This document shows, in pieces, positions 21,644 to 29,014 of a stretch of DNA of 64,000 nt. Position 1 is the first letter of the stretch, and each line of letters starts with the position of its first letter. Origin of the DNA: Nonomuraea antri (lineage in GTDB: Bacteria > Actinomycetota > Actinomycetes > Streptosporangiales > Streptosporangiaceae); NCBI RefSeq assembly GCF_013283785.1, contig NZ_JABCPZ010000003.1:1-64000 (forward strand), written 5' to 3'. The notes beneath the pieces are model-generated. The model saw nothing but the letters and a program-made list of their open reading frames with translations, did not search any database and was not told where the DNA came from. The translations under genes and the position numbers were made by a program.

Positions 21644-22978
21644 CTACTCGGTGACCAGGTTCCTGGCGTAGTCGTCGTCGCTCTCCGCCAGCACCCGCTC
21701 GGCGCCCTGGGCGGCCCGCTCGTCGCCGCGCGCCCGCAGCCCGCGGGTGGCCTCGGCGACCGTGCGCAGGTCGGCGTCGCCGAGCCGGGCGGCCAGGGCC
21801 TCGCGGATCTGCGGGGTGTCGGCCGACAGCCCGGCCAGGCCGGAGGTGGCCCAGTCGCGGACCTCGGTGTCGTCGTCGCCGGTCATCTCCACCAGCAGGG
21901 CCAGCCCCTCGGCGTGGTCCGGCGGCAGGACGTCGGCCAGCGCGATCGCGTCGGTCATCGTGCGCTTGTGCCCGGGACGGCCGAGGATGTCGAGCACCTG
22001 CGGCAGCGCGCGCGGGTCGCCCTGGTGCCCCAGCGCGGCCAGGACCGAGCGCAGCACCTGCGGGTTGCCCTCGGTGGTGGCCATCTTCTGCAGCAGCGGC
22101 AGCGTGCGCTCCAGGTACGGCTTCCCGTCCTCGGTGACGCCGAACTGGGCGATCGCGTCGACGCCGAACTCGCGCTCCCTGGCGTCCTCGCTCAGGCACA
22201 GCCTGGCCAGCGCCTCGTACGTCTCGTCATCGGCCCGCCTGCCCAGCGTGTCGGCGACGATCCACCAGGTCTCGGCGTCCTCGTCGGTGTCGCGGTGCGC
22301 CAGGGCGCGCGCCACGAGCTGGTCGACCGGCGTGTACACCCCGGCCGCGTCCTCCAGCAGGGTCGCGATGGCCGCGTGGCCGCGCTGGGCCTGCACCTGC
22401 TCGCTCTGCTCGCCGTCGGCCGACCGGCCGGCCACGGTGACCAGCTCGGTGCCGTCCTTGGCGTACTGGCGGGCGACCACGTACTCCCAGCCCTCCTGCT
22501 CGATCTGGTCGAGCAGCGCGCTCTCCAGGTGCACGCCCACCCAGTCGACCGCGATGTCGAGCGGCGAGTCGCCGTCGCCGTCGTACTTCTCGTGGTCGGC
22601 GCCCGACGTCAGCAGCACCTGGACGACGCCGAGCGCGCCCCGGCGGGCGGCCAGGCTCAGCGGGGTGTCGCCGTCGTCGTTGGCGGTGTCGAGCCCGGCC
22701 CCGGCCTCGATCAGCACGGTCGCGGTCTCGGCGTGCCCGTTGGCGGCGGCCCAGAGCAGCGCGGTCCAGCCGCCGTTCTCCCGGCCGTCGACGTCGGCGC
22801 CGGCGGCGAGCAGCGCCGCGGCCACCTCGGCCCGGTCCCAGGCGGCGGCCGCGCACAGCGGCAGCCCCTCGTCCTCGCCCGCGCTGAGTGCGTTGGGGTC
22901 GGCGCCGGCGGCGAGCAGCTTGCCCACGGTCTCGGAATCGCCGTTCAACGCCGCGCGGTAGAGCTGTTCCTCATGCAT
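21644..22978 (-). CDS. ankyrin-repeat and HEAT-repeat protein
   Basis: This 444-residue protein has four ankyrin repeats in its first 150 residues (LLAAGADPNAL, LLAAGADVDGRENGGWTALLWAA, LIEAGAGLDTANDDGDTPLSLAAR, LLTSGADHEKYDGDGDSPLDIA). An Asp/Glu-rich linker follows, then HEAT-like repeats (about 250-444). It is a soluble interaction scaffold. The ATG at 22978 begins MHEEQLYRAALNGD, the usual first ankyrin helix. It lies upstream of the ADP-ribosylglycohydrolase gene (22-base gap), suggesting a joint function. Confidence 0.85.
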   Translation of the reverse strand: MHEEQLYRAALNGDSETVGKLLAAGADPNALSAGEDEGLPLCAAAAWDRAEVAAALLAAGADVDGRENGGWTALLWAAANGHAETATVLIEAGAGLDTANDDGDTPLSLAARRGALGVVQVLLTSGADHEKYDGDGDSPLDIAVDWVGVHLESALLDQIEQEGWEYVVARQYAKDGTELVTVAGRSADGEQSEQVQAQRGHAAIATLLEDAAGVYTPVDQLVARALAHRDTDEDAETWWIVADTLGRRADDETYEALARLCLSEDAREREFGVDAIAQFGVTEDGKPYLERTLPLLQKMATTEGNPQVLRSVLAALGHQGDPRALPQVLDILGRPGHKRTMTDAIALADVLPPDHAEGLALLVEMTGDDDTEVRDWATSGLAGLSADTPQIREALAARLGDADLRTVAEATRGLRARGDERAAQGAERVLAESDDDYARNLVTE

Positions 22979-23150
22979 GACAGGGACCCTAGCTTGATCC
23001 GGCCGCGCCCCGGACCAAGCCGGGGTCCGTGTCATCCGGTAGTACGCGCCGCCGCCGCGCGAAGGTTCAACGGACTCCACCCTTTTCCGCAGCGCCAATT
23101 CCTCCCGGAGGAGGAGCGCCAGGCCCGACAAGACGCGATATGTTGCGACT

Positions 23151-23975
23151 ATGAGTGAACCCGGTGAGGTCCGAGCGTCGGACGCCGAACGCGAGGCCGT
23201 CGTCGAGCAGTTGCGCGTCGCCTCCGTGGAAGGCAGGCTCACGCTCGCCGAGCTGACCGACCGCACGGAGGCCGCCTACACCGCGACCACGCACGCCGAG
23301 CTGGCCATGCTCACCCAGGACCTGCCCGCCGGCGCGTCCTACGCCCCCGCGCCCGCGCCCGCGCCGCGCGAGCGGCGCAAGAAGCGGTGGTTCGTCGGCA
23401 TCATGGGCGACGCCAAGCGGCGCGGCTCCTGGCGCATCGACCAGGAGATCGGCGCCGTCGCGGTGATGGGGGACGTGCTGATCGACCTGCGCGAGGCCGA
23501 GGTGCGCACCGACGTGGTGGACGTGACGGCCGTCGCGGTCATGGGCGACGTCAAGATCATCGTCCCCGACGGGGTGAACGTGGACCTCGACGGCGTGGCC
23601 GTGATGGGCGACAAGAAGGTGAACGTGCTGGAGGGCCCGCCCGGCACCAACGTCCCGGTCGTCCGGGTGCACGCGTACGTGGTGATGGGCGACGTGAAGG
23701 TGCTCGGCGACTCGGCGGCCAAGCCGATCAAGCGCGGCTTCGCCGCCTGGCGCGAGCACTGGCGTCAGCTCCACGGCGAAGACTGGCGCGAGCTGGGTCG
23801 GCGCCTGCGCGACGACCATCGGGAGATCCACCAGCGCATCCGCGACGACCACAGGGAGATCCACCAGCGCATCCGCGACGAGACCCGCGAGCTGCACGAG
23901 CGCATCCGCGACGAGCACCGGGAGATGCGCGGGCGCATGCGCGAGGATCGGCGGGACCCGCACCGCGATCACTGA
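23151..23975 (+). CDS. DUF1707 protein with LiaF-like domain and hendecad tail
   Basis: This 274-residue protein opens with a DUF1707 domain (residues 7-60: VRASDAEREAVVEQLRVASVEGRL). A strand-rich LiaF/DUF2154-like domain follows, with repeated VMGDVxI blocks (AVAVMGDVLIDL, AVMGDVKIIV, AVMGDKKVNV, VVMGDVKVL). Residues 218-272 are five 11-residue repeats. No membrane helix is visible. LiaF-type proteins restrain cell-envelope stress signalling; whether this one does is unknown. Its ATG follows a 172-base gap after the divergent ankyrin gene. Confidence 0.8.
   Translation: MSEPGEVRASDAEREAVVEQLRVASVEGRLTLAELTDRTEAAYTATTHAELAMLTQDLPAGASYAPAPAPAPRERRKKRWFVGIMGDAKRRGSWRIDQEIGAVAVMGDVLIDLREAEVRTDVVDVTAVAVMGDVKIIVPDGVNVDLDGVAVMGDKKVNVLEGPPGTNVPVVRVHAYVVMGDVKVLGDSAAKPIKRGFAAWREHWRQLHGEDWRELGRRLRDDHREIHQRIRDDHREIHQRIRDETRELHERIRDEHREMRGRMREDRRDPHRDH
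23802..23966 (+). repeat. five in-frame 33-bp repeats (hendecads)
   Basis: Units encode RLRDDHREIHQ, RIRDDHREIHQ, RIRDETRELHE, RIRDEHREMRG and RMREDRRDPHR. The 11-residue periodicity predicts a long charged right-handed coiled coil or amphipathic helix. Confidence 0.85.
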
Positions 23976-24045
23976 TGCAACGTTTCGCCCGCCCCGGCGC
24001 GTAGAGATCGGTGAACACATCACCGGACAGTGAGGACGCGCAGCG

Positions 24046-24546
24046 ATGCGGGATCGAGCCGACTTCGAGCGTTACGTCGAGCAGCGCTCGGCCCGCCTGC
24101 TCAGGACGGCCTACCTGCTGTGCCGCGACTGGGCCACCGCCGAGGACCTGACGCAGACCGCGCTGGCCCGCGCCTGGCTGGCCTGGCGGCGGGTCGGCGC
24201 CAACCCCGACCCGTACGTCTACCGCATCCTGACCAACACGCACGCCTCCTGGTGGCGGCGGCGCTGGCGGAACGAGGTGGCCACCGGGGAGCTCCCCGAG
24301 ACCGCCTGCGACGGCGACACGGCCGCCGAGATCGGCACCAGGGAAGCGCTGCGGGCCGCGCTCGCCGCGCTGCCCGCCAAGCAGCGGGCCGTGATCGTGC
24401 TGCGGTACTTCGCGGACCTGCCCGACGAGGAGATCTCCGCGATCGTCGGCTGTTCGGTGGCCACCGTACGCAGCCAGGCCAGCCGCGCGCTGGCCAAGCT
24501 GCGGCTCGATCCCGCGGCCAGGGCCGCGATCCAGACGGGGAGCTGA
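24046..24546 (+). CDS. SigE-family ECF sigma factor
   Basis: This 166-residue sigma factor has region 2 (LLRTAYLLCRDWATAEDLTQTAL) and region 4 (LPDEEISAIVGCSVATVRSQASRAL). It matches the short actinobacterial SigE/SigM-like group that uses a simple membrane protein as partner. The ATG follows GAGGACGCGCAGCG. Two bases separate its stop from the next start. A CGGTGA/TCACCG inverted repeat lies just upstream (24010-24026) and may be regulatory. Confidence 0.85.
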   Translation: MRDRADFERYVEQRSARLLRTAYLLCRDWATAEDLTQTALARAWLAWRRVGANPDPYVYRILTNTHASWWRRRWRNEVATGELPETACDGDTAAEIGTREALRAALAALPAKQRAVIVLRYFADLPDEEISAIVGCSVATVRSQASRALAKLRLDPAARAAIQTGS

Positions 24547-24548
24547 CC

Positions 24549-25292
24549 ATGACCGAACAGGATCTACGCGAGCTGCTCGACCGTGACAGCGCCGAGGCTC
24601 CCCGCGGGGGCGTGAGCCTGGCCGACGTCGATCGCCGGGTGGGCCGGATCCGCCGGGGGCGGGTCAGGGCGCTGGGCTCGGTGACGCTGGCGGCCCTGGC
24701 CGTGGTGGCGGTGGCGAACCTGCCGCGCACGGAGACCGCCAGGGCGCCCGAGGACGTCTGGACCGGCGTCATGGCCCGGCCGTCGGCGAGCGGCTACCAT
24801 CCGGGCCTGCCGATCACCTACGCCTACAGCGTGGCCGGGCACCGGCAGTCGATCACCTTCGACACCACGGCGGGGCCGATCTCGTTCGCGATGTTCTGCC
24901 CCGCCGACGGCTATGCGCTGATCTGGCTGAACGAGCGGTTCGTGGCCGACGGGCCGTGCGGGCCGACCAAGCTCGCGCCGCCCCGCTGGATGGGCGAGGC
25001 CGTCGCCCAGAGCGGCGTCAACGAGGTGGTGGCCGCCGTGGTGCCCGCCGCCGAGGCAGGCACAGGCCCGATGACAGGCGCGCGGGCAGAGCAGGTGCTC
25101 GCCCGCATCACCTCCTACCCGGCCACCTGGTCGCTGGCCGTGATGCGGGGCGCGCCCAGGACGTGTTCGACCGTGGTCATGCTCGACCCGAAGTCCGGCA
25201 AGGTGGACCATGCCGACATCTGCCCGTCCGTGACCCCGGTCGCGACCATGACCCCGGCCGCGACCGTCGCCGGACGGCCCCCGAACTCCTGA
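24549..25292 (+). CDS. single-pass membrane protein, probable partner of the upstream sigma factor
   Basis: This 247-residue protein has a cytoplasmic N-terminus of about 38 residues with RRGRVR, one membrane helix (about 42-58: LGSVTLAALAVVAVANL) and an exported domain with four cysteines. The HxxxCxxC zinc motif of classical anti-sigma factors is absent. Immediate linkage to the sigma gene and topology suggest that it senses and restrains it, which is inference. Confidence 0.65.
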   Translation: MTEQDLRELLDRDSAEAPRGGVSLADVDRRVGRIRRGRVRALGSVTLAALAVVAVANLPRTETARAPEDVWTGVMARPSASGYHPGLPITYAYSVAGHRQSITFDTTAGPISFAMFCPADGYALIWLNERFVADGPCGPTKLAPPRWMGEAVAQSGVNEVVAAVVPAAEAGTGPMTGARAEQVLARITSYPATWSLAVMRGAPRTCSTVVMLDPKSGKVDHADICPSVTPVATMTPAATVAGRPPNS

Positions 25293-25295
25293 GCC

Positions 25296-26075
25296 TCAGG
25301 AGGCGGCGGCCACGGCCACCGGGGCGCGCACGGCCTCGGCGTACCGTTCGAGCAGCACCTCGGCCAGTTCGGGCGCCGGGCCGAGCACGTCCGCGACCAC
25401 GTCCGCGCCGCACTCCCTGGCCACCTTGTCGGCGAAGAACCCCGGCGCCAGCAGGTACGGCGCCACCGCCACGCGCGGCGCCCCGGCGCGCCTGAGCGCC
25501 GCGACGGCCTGCGCCGGGGTGGGCTCGGCGGCCGAGGCGTAGGCCGCGCGCACCGCCCACCAGCCGCGCTCGCGCGCCCACCCGCGCGCCAGCTCGCCGA
25601 TCACCGCGTTGGCGCGGGCGTCGCTCGAACCCGCCGAGACCAGCACCACCGCCGTCTCCGGGTCACCGATCGGCACGCCGGCCTCGGCCAGCCGCGTCTC
25701 CAGCGCCGAGACCAGCAGCGGGTGCGGGCCGAGCGTGGCGCCGTAGCGCACGCGCAGCCGCGGGTCGCGGGCGCGCGCCTCGTTGAGCGCCGCGGGCAGG
25801 TCCACCCGGCTGTGGTAGGCCTCGGTGAGCAGCAGCGGCAGCACCACCGCCGTGTCGAGGCCGTGCAGCGCCTGGCCGAGCGTCGGCGCGCTGTGGTCGA
25901 GGTAGGCCACCCGGACGTCCAGGCCGGGCCGCAGCAGCCTGGCCCGGTCGAGCAGCGCGGCCACGGTGGCGGCGGCGCGCGGATCGCGCGACCCGTGCGC
26001 CACCGCCACCAGAGGGGGCCTCCCGCCTGCCAACGGAAGGGAACCCGCGCCGGGGATCACAGGTGAATGCCGCAT
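25296..26075 (-). CDS. CbiX-like sirohydrochlorin chelatase/ferrochelatase
   Basis: This 259-residue protein has two CbiX half-domains. The first holds the metal-binding VAVAHGSRDPRA (His27), and the second begins near VVLVSAGSSDARAN. In a sulfite-reductase operon the likely job is to insert iron into sirohydrochlorin to make siroheme for NirA. The ATG at 26075 overlaps the end of cysH by 19 bases, so it belongs to the sulfur operon. A SirB role is preferred over cobalt insertion by context. Confidence 0.82.
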   Translation of the reverse strand: MRHSPVIPGAGSLPLAGGRPPLVAVAHGSRDPRAAATVAALLDRARLLRPGLDVRVAYLDHSAPTLGQALHGLDTAVVLPLLLTEAYHSRVDLPAALNEARARDPRLRVRYGATLGPHPLLVSALETRLAEAGVPIGDPETAVVLVSAGSSDARANAVIGELARGWARERGWWAVRAAYASAAEPTPAQAVAALRRAGAPRVAVAPYLLAPGFFADKVARECGADVVADVLGPAPELAEVLLERYAEAVRAPVAVAAAS

Positions 26076-26785
26076 TCGACCTTCCCCAGCCCCGCCCAGC
26101 GGCCGCTGCGCGGGTCCTCGCCCTCCGCGACCTGCCTGGTGCAGGGGGCGCAGCCGATGGACGGGTAGTTGTCGTAGTGGAGCGGGTTGATCAGGACCCC
26201 GTTGTCGGCGATGTAGTTGTCCACCTCGTCCTGGGTCCACTTGGCGATCGGGTTGACCTTGACCATCTGCCGCTTGGCGTCCCACTCGACCACCTTCGTG
26301 CCGGCCCGGGTGGCCGATTCGTCGCGGCGGATGCCGGAGATCCACGCCAGGTACGGCTCCAGCGCCCGGTTCAGCGGCTCCACCTTGCGCAGGTAGCAGC
26401 ACAGGTCCGGGTTGCGGCCGAACAGGCGCGGGCCGAGGTCGCGCTCCTGCTCCTCGACCGTGCGCGACGGCTTGATGTCGATCACGTTGACGTCGTAGAC
26501 CTGCCGCACCGCGTCACGGGTGCCGACGGTCTCGGCGAAGTGGTAGCCGGTGTCGATGAACAGCACGTCGACACCCGGCTTCACCCTGCTCACCAGGTCG
26601 ATCAGCAGGGCGTCGCTCATCGAGGACGTCAGGCACAGCCGGTCGCCGAACGTCGCCGCCGCCCAGCGGATGATCTCGCGGGCGGACGCGTCCTCCAGGA
26701 AGACCGCGGCGGACTCGACGATGTTCTGCAGGTCGAGCGCGCCACGCTGTTGCCTTAAACCGACCTCGATGTCGACGAGCGTCAT
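26057..26785 (-). CDS. cysH: adenylyl-sulfate (APS) reductase
   Basis: This 242-residue enzyme reduces APS to sulfite using thioredoxin. It has the four cluster cysteines of iron-sulfur APS reductases (Cys129-Cys130 and Cys212-Cys215), which PAPS reductases lack, and the catalytic Cys238 in ECGIHL. The ATP-like pyrophosphatase fold begins at TSSMSDALLIDL. It begins by ATGA overlap with the zinc-ribbon gene. Confidence 0.93.
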   Translation of the reverse strand: MTLVDIEVGLRQQRGALDLQNIVESAAVFLEDASAREIIRWAAATFGDRLCLTSSMSDALLIDLVSRVKPGVDVLFIDTGYHFAETVGTRDAVRQVYDVNVIDIKPSRTVEEQERDLGPRLFGRNPDLCCYLRKVEPLNRALEPYLAWISGIRRDESATRAGTKVVEWDAKRQMVKVNPIAKWTQDEVDNYIADNGVLINPLHYDNYPSIGCAPCTRQVAEGEDPRSGRWAGLGKVECGIHL

Positions 26786-26949
26786 ATCTTTACCCCGATT
26801 CCGAGAAACTTCAGCTTGAACGCCCGGGCGCAGGAACGGCAGTACCAGCCCCCGTGCGAGGACTCGGCGGCGTCAGGAGCGCCCTCGTACGGCTCCAGGT
26901 CCTCGTCGCCGCAGTACGGGCAGTGGAAGGGGACGGCCCGGCTGCTCAT
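26782..26949 (-). CDS. zinc-ribbon protein of the sulfate-reduction operon
   Basis: This 55-residue protein has two CxxC pairs (Cys10/Cys13 and Cys37/Cys40) and a basic C-terminus (ARAFKLKFLGIGVKI). Both ends overlap neighbouring genes as ATGA: its start with nirA's stop, its stop with cysH's start. A gene of this type sits between nirA and cysH in many actinobacteria; a role in cluster or metal delivery is plausible but unproven. Confidence 0.85.
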   Translation of the reverse strand: MSSRAVPFHCPYCGDEDLEPYEGAPDAAESSHGGWYCRSCARAFKLKFLGIGVKI

Positions 26950-28616
26950 TTGAGATCCGCCTCGTCGGCGCGCTGCACCCAGTCGGCGAAGCTCTCGCCT
27001 TCCTTCTTCTGCGCGTCGTAGTGGCCGACCACCCGCTCCACGTAGTCGGGCAGCGCCTTGGCGGTGGTCTTGAGCCCGCGGACCTTGCGGCCGAAGCCCG
27101 AGCTGAGCCCGAGCGAGCCGCCCAGGTGGATCTGGAAGCCCTCGACCTGGTCGCCGTTCTCGTCGACGACGAGCTGGCCCTTGAGCCCGATGTCGGCGAC
27201 CTGGACGCGGGCGCAGGAGTTGGGGCAGCCGTTGAGGTTGATCGACAGCGGCTGGTCGAAGGTCGGCAGCCGCCGCTCCAGCTCGTCGATCAGGTCGGAG
27301 GCGGCGGCCTTGGTCTCGACGATGGCCAGCTTGCAGTACTCGATGCCGGTGCAGGCCATCGTCTGGCGGCGGAACACCGACGGCTTGACCCGCAGGTCGC
27401 GCGCCTCCAGCTCGGCCACCAGGGAGTCGACCTGGTCGGGGGCGACGTCGAGGATGACCATCTTCTGCTCGACCGTGGTGCGCACCCGGTCCGAGCCGTG
27501 CCGCTCGGCCAGGTCGGCGATCGCGTGCAGGGTGTCGCCGTCGACGCGGCCCACGCGCGGCGCGAAGCCGACGTAGAAGTTGCCGTCCTTCTGGCGGTGC
27601 ACGCCGACGTGGTCGCGCGGGCCGGCGGACTGCTCCGGCGCCGGGCCGTCGGGCAGCGGCTCCTTGAGGTATTCGGTCTCCAGCACCTCGCGGAACTTCT
27701 CCACGCCCCAGTCGCCGACCAGGAACTTCAGCCGCGCCCTGTGCCGCAGCCGCCGGTAGCCGTAGTCGCGGAAGATGCCGACGACGCCCTCGTGCACGTC
27801 GGCCGCCCGCTCGGGGCTGACGAACACGCCCAGCCGCTTGGCCAGCATCGGGTTGGTCGACAGGCCGCCGCCCACCCACAGGTCGAATCCGGCCTCGCCC
27901 TGCTCGTTCACCACGCCGACGAACGCCACGTCGTTGATCTCGTGCACGGTGCAGTGCGCCGCGCAGCCGCTCAGCGCCGTCTTGAACTTACGCGGCAGGT
28001 TCGAGTACGCCGGGTTGCCGACGACCCGGTCGTAGATCTCCTGGACCTGGTCGGTGGCGTCGATCACCTCTTCGGTGTCGATCCCGGCCAGCGGGCAGCC
28101 CATGATGACGCGCGGGGTGTCGCCGCACGCCTCGGTGGTCGACAGGCCCACCGCCTCCAGCCGCTGCCAGATGTCGGGCACCGACTCGATCTCCACCCAG
28201 TGGAGCTGGATGTTCTGGCGGTCGGTGATGTCGGCGGTGCCGCGGGCGTACTCGTTCGAGATGTCGGCGATCGTGCGCAGCTGGCGCAGGTCGAGCTGGC
28301 CGCCGTCGATGCGCACCCGGAGCATGAAGTAGCGGTCGTCGAGCTCCTCCGGGTCGAGCACGGCCGTCTTGCCGCCGTCGATGCCGGGCTTGCGCTGGGT
28401 GTAGAGGCCGTACCAGCGCATGCGGCCGCGCAGGTCGGCGGGGTCGATCGAGTCGAAGCCCCGCTTGGCGTAAATGTCGATGATCCGCTGGCGGACGTTG
28501 AGCCCGTCGTCGTTCTTCTTGTTCTCTTCGTTCTTGTTCAGCGGCTCCCGGTAACCGAGAGCCCACTGGCCTTCGCCACGCGGGCGCTTGTGATGCCGGC
28601 TGGCAGGGGTGCTCAT
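26946..28616 (-). CDS. nirA: ferredoxin-dependent sulfite reductase NirA/SirA
   Basis: This 556-residue enzyme reduces sulfite to sulfide with six electrons from ferredoxin. The cysteines binding the coupled 4Fe-4S cluster and siroheme are Cys422, Cys428, Cys464 and Cys468 (CTGIEYC and NGCPNSC). Tyr69 and Cys164 match the residues cross-linked near the active site of the mycobacterial enzyme. The ATG follows AAGGA by about 7 bases. It is the first structural gene of the operon. Confidence 0.92.
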   Translation of the reverse strand: MSTPASRHHKRPRGEGQWALGYREPLNKNEENKKNDDGLNVRQRIIDIYAKRGFDSIDPADLRGRMRWYGLYTQRKPGIDGGKTAVLDPEELDDRYFMLRVRIDGGQLDLRQLRTIADISNEYARGTADITDRQNIQLHWVEIESVPDIWQRLEAVGLSTTEACGDTPRVIMGCPLAGIDTEEVIDATDQVQEIYDRVVGNPAYSNLPRKFKTALSGCAAHCTVHEINDVAFVGVVNEQGEAGFDLWVGGGLSTNPMLAKRLGVFVSPERAADVHEGVVGIFRDYGYRRLRHRARLKFLVGDWGVEKFREVLETEYLKEPLPDGPAPEQSAGPRDHVGVHRQKDGNFYVGFAPRVGRVDGDTLHAIADLAERHGSDRVRTTVEQKMVILDVAPDQVDSLVAELEARDLRVKPSVFRRQTMACTGIEYCKLAIVETKAAASDLIDELERRLPTFDQPLSINLNGCPNSCARVQVADIGLKGQLVVDENGDQVEGFQIHLGGSLGLSSGFGRKVRGLKTTAKALPDYVERVVGHYDAQKKEGESFADWVQRADEADLK

Positions 28617-28722
28617 TGCGCGTCCTTCGGATTATGGGCGCGCGCAGTGGTCCTCCTGCCTCATCGTCGAGTGCAGGGGTCATAAGGAGGGTTGCGACGC
28701 GCTCAGCGGTAAAAACGTGGAG

Positions 28723-28806
28723 TTAGCGGGCGTCGCAACAGATGGCACTGCGGACACGCTGAAGGTCGACGTGGCGTCGACCGACGAGCATGGGGTCCGC
28801 TGGCAT
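28723..28806 (-). CDS. cysteine-containing leader peptide upstream of nirA
   Basis: This 27-codon ORF (ATG at 28806; a second in-frame ATG at 28791) encodes a peptide with RRHVDLQRVRSAICC followed by DAR. The pattern HVDLxRVxSAxC is the hallmark of actinobacterial leader peptides found upstream of sulfur-assimilation genes, where ribosome stalling at the cysteine codons reports cysteine shortage. It ends 106 bases before the nirA ATG. The gene is expected to control operon expression by attenuation. Confidence 0.75.
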   Translation of the reverse strand: MPADPMLVGRRHVDLQRVRSAICCDAR

Positions 28807-28812
28807 GCTTCG

Positions 28813-28841
28813 AAGATACTCTGACCGTCGAGGATGTCCAA
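28813..28841 (-). promoter_or_regulatory. promoter of the sulfur operon, probably leaderless
   Basis: On the minus strand TTGGAC (28841-28836), a 17-base spacer and TATCTT (28818-28813) are followed by 6 bases and then the leader-peptide ATG at 28806. That places the expected first transcribed base at the start codon itself. Confidence 0.65.
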
Positions 28842-28878
28842 GACCGGGTCCATAGTCTGGACGTGTTTCGCCTCCGGC

Positions 28879-28968
28879 CTAGCCCTGACGTGGCCAGTCG
28901 AGCTCCGATTCGCTCGGTTCGTCGTCGACGTGATGCTGGCAGTCGCACCGAACAAATACCCATAACAT
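28879..28968 (-). pseudogene. severed 3' end of a small Cys-rich host gene (left junction)
   Basis: Reading leftward through the left direct repeat gives CDCQH and then HVDDEPSESELDWPRQG followed by TAG at 28879. This is the natural C-terminus of the gene whose N-terminal half now sits at 40610-40665. An accidental in-frame ATG at 28968, inside the element, would still allow a 29-residue product, but it lacks the CxxC N-terminus and a clear ribosome-binding site. Confidence 0.75.
28934..28949 (+). other. attL, left copy of the 16-bp att core
   Basis: TGCTGGCAGTCGCACC occurs here and at 40595-40610 in the same orientation. It lies 65 bases upstream of the integrase start, the usual place for an attachment site of a serine integrase. 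Confidence 0.85.
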
Positions 28969-29014
28969 CCATCAGATGCCCAAACCGGACATCTAGGCAT
29001 GAAGGGTATTGCCG

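Noticed and set aside
27021..28685. Long rightward frame opposite nirA
   Set aside because: Its composition is that of an antisense shadow and nirA is unmistakable.
28934..28949. tRNA gene as integration site
   Set aside because: No cloverleaf is visible at either junction. The flanks instead join into a small protein-coding frame.
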